A stretch of DNA of 37,227 nucleotides from Desulfobacteraceae bacterium. Lineage in GTDB: Bacteria > Desulfobacterota > Desulfobacteria > Desulfobacterales > Desulfobacteraceae. A model generated the notes under the pieces. The model saw nothing but the letters and a program-made list of their open reading frames with translations, made no database searches and was not told the origin of the DNA. Every line of letters begins with the position of its first letter. Position 1 is the first letter of the stretch. The position numbers and the translations under genes are program-made. Where the stretch lies: assembly GCA_024227235.1 (NCBI GenBank), contig JAAEKY010000199.1:1-37227 (forward strand), given 5' to 3'. Below are positions 33,983-37,227 of the stretch, piece after piece.

Positions 33983-34459
33983 TTGGATAAATTACATGCG
34001 ACAAATATACCGGGAAATTTTCGATCAGATCAAGAAATTGAAGAAGAATTCTGGACAGAGCATTCAGGAATTAAATCTGAAAATCATGCTCCGGCTGCTA
34101 AAAAGAATAAGGCTTTTCCTTTAATACCGGATCATTTTGATTTTTTGAGGGAGGATCAATCCCGATTCTATGATTCTTTACCTTTAGGGTATCTGTGTCT
34201 TGATGAAAAAGGGTTTATTAAAAGTGCAAATTCAACTGCGGTTGAAATGTTAGGGGTTGAAAAAAATAATTTTATCAATACGGGTTTTATCAATTATATT
34301 TTCAAAGAAGATCGAAAAAAATTTAAATTCGACAAAAACAATCTATCACATTTATCCTCTCAATCTTTTGATATTCGATTAAAAAAAGGGCAATCCTCGT
34401 TTTGGGTTAATGTAAATATTTTTTTTGAAGAAGTTTTTTTTTTTCTAATAAACAGATAA
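33983..34459 (+). CDS. N-terminal (PAS) part of a hybrid histidine kinase, split by a frame break
   Basis: From the TTG at 33983, which has AAAGGA seven bases upstream, the frame encodes about 158 residues. A polar leader is followed by a PAS domain (about 68-158) opening FYDSLPLGYLCLDEKGFIKS and NSTAVEMLGV. The frame then runs into eleven T (34434-34444) and stops 15 bases later. With one more T the reading would continue as ...FFFSNKQIKIIFCDISELKQ into the kinase at 34546, completing the PAS domain and a normal PAS-to-kinase linker. So this and the next entry are one gene, either truncated by slippage, read by slippage, or mis-sequenced. Confidence 0.75.
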   Translation: MDKLHATNIPGNFRSDQEIEEEFWTEHSGIKSENHAPAAKKNKAFPLIPDHFDFLREDQSRFYDSLPLGYLCLDEKGFIKSANSTAVEMLGVEKNNFINTGFINYIFKEDRKKFKFDKNNLSHLSSQSFDIRLKKGQSSFWVNVNIFFEEVFFFLINR

Positions 34460-34545
34460 AAATAATATTCTGCGATATAAGTGAATTAAAACAGACCCGA
34501 GAAGAAAATTCAAAACTTAAACAGATCCTTCAGCAAACACAAAAA

Positions 34546-35661
34546 ATGGAGGCTATAGGTGAACTTTCAAGTGGTATCGTCCATGATTTTAACAATATCC
34601 TCCACCCCATTATTGGCAGCCTTGAAATACTGCTGGAAGATACAGCCAATAATAGAAAGCTTCAAAAAACTGTTAAAAATATTCTTAATGGTGCGAACAT
34701 GGCAAGTAATCTAGTTGAGCAAATTCTTAGTATCAGCCACAAAACCGATTTTAATGTAAAACCGGTAAAAATTCAGCCAATTATTAGAGAGGTTTTAAAG
34801 TTGAACCGTTCAACTATACCGCCTGATATAAAAATTATCCAGACCATAGACAATGAGTGCGACCCTGTTCTGGTAAACCCGACTCACATCCATCAGATTG
34901 TGATGAACCTTATTACTAATGCGGTTCATGCAATGGGGCAAGATGGCGGGATTCTGGATGTGACACTAAAGCAATTTGAAGTCTCAGTAGATGAACCCAG
35001 TAAGCTGATGCTCAATCCTGGCTCGTATGCATGTTTAGGTATTGCGGATACAGGAGGGGGGATAGATTCTTCAATTAAAAATATGATATTCGAGCCTCTT
35101 TTTACCACTAAAAAAACAGGGACTGGACTCGGCCTTTCCGTTATTTCCAGTATTGTAAAAAAATATGACGGAAATATTAATTTTTTCAGTATGCCGGGAC
35201 AGGGGAGCCTTTTTCAGGTGTTTATTCCCTCAAGCCCGACGCCTTTTCATGCGGATCCATTTGTCCGGGGTAAACAAAAACCCCTTCACGGTTGTGAATC
35301 AATCCTCTTTGTTGATGATGATCCGTTTATTGTCGATGTACAAAAAGAGATCCTGAAAACAAATGGGTATAGCGTCACATCTTTTATAAACAGCATCGGT
35401 GCATTTAATAAATTTAAGGTTAATCCCAACGCTTTTGACCTGATTGTTTGTGATATGACAATGCCTAACTTGACCGGTCTGGCACTGGCAGTAAAAATTA
35501 AAAAGATTAGGCAGAACATTCCGATTATCATTTGTACAGGGTTTAGTGAGCAGATAAATGAAAAAAATTATAAGAATATGGATATTGATGGTTTTTTAAT
35601 GAAGCCTGTAAAAAAAGAAAAATTTTTAAAATTGATCCGCCATCTTTTGGATAATCAATAA
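34546..35661 (+). CDS. Hybrid histidine kinase core with receiver (C-terminal part of the split gene)
   Basis: A 371-residue portion from the in-frame ATG at 34546. This ATG is probably not a real start: coding sense continues upstream in the same frame through a KQTREENSKLKQILQQTQK linker. H13 lies in SSGIVHDFNNILHP; the HATPase shows NLITNAVHAM, IADTGGGID, FTTKKTGTGLGLSVI. The receiver (from about 245) has VDDDP, phosphoacceptor Asp in LIVCDMTMPNLTG and MKPVKKE. The organisation is like the C-terminal half of the 1048-residue kinase at 10616. No membrane helix exists in either part, so the kinase would be cytoplasmic. Confidence 0.85.
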   Translation: MEAIGELSSGIVHDFNNILHPIIGSLEILLEDTANNRKLQKTVKNILNGANMASNLVEQILSISHKTDFNVKPVKIQPIIREVLKLNRSTIPPDIKIIQTIDNECDPVLVNPTHIHQIVMNLITNAVHAMGQDGGILDVTLKQFEVSVDEPSKLMLNPGSYACLGIADTGGGIDSSIKNMIFEPLFTTKKTGTGLGLSVISSIVKKYDGNINFFSMPGQGSLFQVFIPSSPTPFHADPFVRGKQKPLHGCESILFVDDDPFIVDVQKEILKTNGYSVTSFINSIGAFNKFKVNPNAFDLIVCDMTMPNLTGLALAVKIKKIRQNIPIIICTGFSEQINEKNYKNMDIDGFLMKPVKKEKFLKLIRHLLDNQ

Positions 35662-35715
35662 AGCCAGCTTTTTGCAAAAAGGCATCATAAGAATCTACCC
35701 GGATATTTCATGAGT

Positions 35716-36228
35716 TTAATCGCTTAAAAAAAATCGCCATTTACAGAACATATTATCCGGGTGGGGGTCAGGGGGGGCAAATATGCAATCCACATTGATG
35801 CGATCATCGATCACTTTTGCAAAACTTTCAAATTCTTTTTTGTGCATATGTTTGCAGACGTATTCTTTCTGACCACGCTTAAGGCGGGCTTTTTGTGTGG
35901 GGCACGATGGTACGGTAAGGATGACCTCATCTTTTTTTTCTTTAAAATGATAGCCTACAAGAATACACCATGGAAATAGTTTTAATGCTTGTACAAATCC
36001 AATCAGACCATTTTTTGAAATATCAAATTTTTCTTTAAGATCTTTGGCAGCATGGCCTGCCACTGTGTCCCAAACCTCCTCATTAAGTTTTTCTGCTGTT
36101 GCCTGATCAAATTTTTCAGTGGTTTTAATAAACCAGAATGCATCCATAACCCTGTAGTTCCATAAAAGGAATTTAATATAAGACTGAAGTTCTTCTTTGT
36201 TCATATCTTCAAAAATGTCTAAATCCAT
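35716..36228 (-). CDS. DUF6125 family cysteine-motif protein
   Basis: About 170 residues from the ATG at 36228 (AAGGG seven bases upstream); a TTG at 36249 would add seven residues without a good site. The C-terminal half holds a pattern I associate with DUF6125: VPSCPTQKARLKRGQKEYVC (with C at both ends), KVIDDRINVDCIFAPPDPHP and a final FCKWRF. These four cysteines probably bind metal, perhaps an iron-sulfur cluster or zinc. Helical N-terminus. Function unknown. It is a single gene between the split kinase and an orphan gene on the other strand. Confidence 0.75.
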   Translation of the reverse strand: MDLDIFEDMNKEELQSYIKFLLWNYRVMDAFWFIKTTEKFDQATAEKLNEEVWDTVAGHAAKDLKEKFDISKNGLIGFVQALKLFPWCILVGYHFKEKKDEVILTVPSCPTQKARLKRGQKEYVCKHMHKKEFESFAKVIDDRINVDCIFAPPDPHPDNMFCKWRFFLSD

Positions 36229-36463
36229 AAGATACCCTTGTTTTTTCAAAGTTGATTGTTTTTTAAGAGCTATTCAAATCAATGTTATATTTATTTCTTA
36301 TTACAATATTCCCTTTCGTGTCTATCTTTTCCTTGGTAGTGTTAAATATTTTCGCATTTTTGTTTTAAAAACTGTATAGTCAATACATATAAAATTATAG
36401 GCTTGCCTATTTTAAAAAGATAATTATCACAGATCAGGTAACTATTTTACAGGAGAGAAAAAT

Positions 36464-37042
36464 ATGCCGCTATCGTTCAGATCTCAAAGCCATGGCAACA
36501 TAGCTTTTGGATTTTTTAATATTGAGTCGGATATGCTGCTTTTGGAAAATCATTTCTTTTTTGCAGATAAATTTTGTGACTGGATAAAGACAATGGCAAA
36601 TGAGGATGATGCTGGATTAAAAAAATTTGAGTATCAAGTGTATACCATTTCTGATCCAAATGATGTCGGTGATTTGATGGGTGCAATTCATGGGATCCGG
36701 TTTAAAGGATTTATCGGTGAACTGTATAAGTTATTTCCTTTTCCAGCAGATCCAAAAGATTTTAAGCAGAATCCAAAAGGATATCAGACACAAGATGTAG
36801 TTAAATCTCAAATTGAAGGAATTTCAAAAAAGACCAAAATTTTTATTGAATTTTTACCTGAGGAAAAGGTCTGTATCGGCCCCTATTTGTTTGAGAAAAG
36901 TGTGCTTTATGAGCTAATACAATATGTATGGCAGGGTGGGTATCCTCTCTGGAAAAATGAGGTAAGACCTCAATATGTTGTTGAAATGAAAAAGTGTATT
37001 CAAAAAACAAACAACATCTTTTTTAAAGGGGTGTTTTCATAA
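36464..37042 (+). CDS. Hypothetical protein
   Basis: A 192-residue soluble protein, not recognised. It begins with an SFRSQSHGNIAFGFFNIESD strand-rich part, has a central HGIRFKGFIGELYKLFPFP segment, and ends with an aromatic, basic tail. The ATG follows AGGAGAG about seven bases upstream. It is 57 bases ahead of the aminotransferase gene on the same strand and may be co-transcribed with it. No signal peptide or membrane helices are seen. Confidence 0.7.
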   Translation: MPLSFRSQSHGNIAFGFFNIESDMLLLENHFFFADKFCDWIKTMANEDDAGLKKFEYQVYTISDPNDVGDLMGAIHGIRFKGFIGELYKLFPFPADPKDFKQNPKGYQTQDVVKSQIEGISKKTKIFIEFLPEEKVCIGPYLFEKSVLYELIQYVWQGGYPLWKNEVRPQYVVEMKKCIQKTNNIFFKGVFS

Positions 37043-37099
37043 TAAAAAATTTGATGTATGGTAAGAAAAATTTAAATTTAAGTTAGAAAGGAAAAGTAT

Positions 37100-37227
37100 A
37101 TGCCGATAGCAGATAAGATGGTCAAAATGGTTGAAGCAGCATCCATGATTCGAAAGATGTTTGAAGAAGGAATTCAGATGAAAGAAAAGCATGGCGCGGA
37201 TAACGTATTCGACTTTTCTCTTGGAAA
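37100..37227 (+). CDS. PLP-dependent aminotransferase, N-terminal fragment (runs off the window)
   Basis: Only 42 codons lie in the window, starting MPIADKMVKMVEAASMIRKM and continuing to HGADNVFDFSLGN at the edge. This opening is typical of a group of aspartate-type (fold type I) PLP aminotransferases, in which FSLGNP precedes the substrate-binding loop. AAAGGAAAAG lies upstream of the ATG. Truncated by the window edge, not by mutation. Confidence 0.75.
   Translation, partial: MPIADKMVKMVEAASMIRKMFEEGIQMKEKHGADNVFDFSLG

Overview
The window looks like chromosomal DNA of an AT-rich, anaerobic deltaproteobacterium, most likely a sulfate reducer of the Desulfobacteraceae type (inference). The signs are the gene content: a CGGC-domain protein, a C_GCAxxG_C_C protein, a DsrE-like protein and a DUF6125 protein; an acyl-CoA dehydrogenase/carboxyltransferase pair; a PEP-CTERM exported protein; several sigma-54 promoters; and many PAS-type histidine kinases. 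No ribosomal RNA, tRNA, CRISPR array or intact insertion sequence was seen.

Layout. 1-4.4 kb: a small DUF6868 membrane protein, a large exported CARDB/dockerin protein behind a sigma-54 promoter, a decayed outer-membrane-protein fragment and an exported lectin-like protein. 4.6-4.9 kb: two strong hairpins. 4.9-9 kb (minus): acyl-CoA dehydrogenase and biotin-dependent-type carboxyltransferase under a 27-bp palindrome, a lone receiver protein and a hotdog thioesterase. 9-14.3 kb (plus): an orphan gene behind a sigma-54-like promoter, a DUF2784 membrane protein, a 1048-aa hybrid kinase and a DsrE-like protein. 14.3-19 kb: C_GCAxxG_C_C protein, CGGC protein, ammonium transporter with a sigma-54 promoter, a second thioesterase and an EamA exporter. 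19-22.5 kb: PEP-CTERM protein with a textbook sigma-54 promoter, a decayed class II cAMP phosphodiesterase, a repeat-like segment and an iron-sulfur flavodoxin-fold protein. 22.7-25.9 kb: a complete ProVWX-type glycine betaine/proline ABC operon. 26-28 kb: a small orphan gene and an acyl-CoA synthetase. 28-33.5 kb: an NtrC-type sigma-54 activator facing a membrane histidine kinase, an orphan family-5 (peptide-type) substrate-binding lipoprotein, and a 30-codon secreted peptide gene with its own sigma-54-like promoter and terminator. 33.9-37.2 kb: a hybrid histidine kinase split by a frame break in a run of 11 T, a DUF6125 protein, an orphan protein, and the start of a PLP-dependent aminotransferase running off the end.

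The most interesting reading is that 28.1-33.5 kb is a self-contained sensing unit: a short secreted peptide, a peptide-type binding lipoprotein with no transporter genes beside it, a sensor kinase and a sigma-54 activator, with a sigma-54-like promoter in front of the peptide gene. Independently, the two genes for large exported proteins (near 0.9 kb and 19.4 kb) share an upstream AT-rich element and a sigma-54 promoter, which suggests a common activator. Several decayed genes and a homopolymer frame break show ongoing gene erosion or switching.
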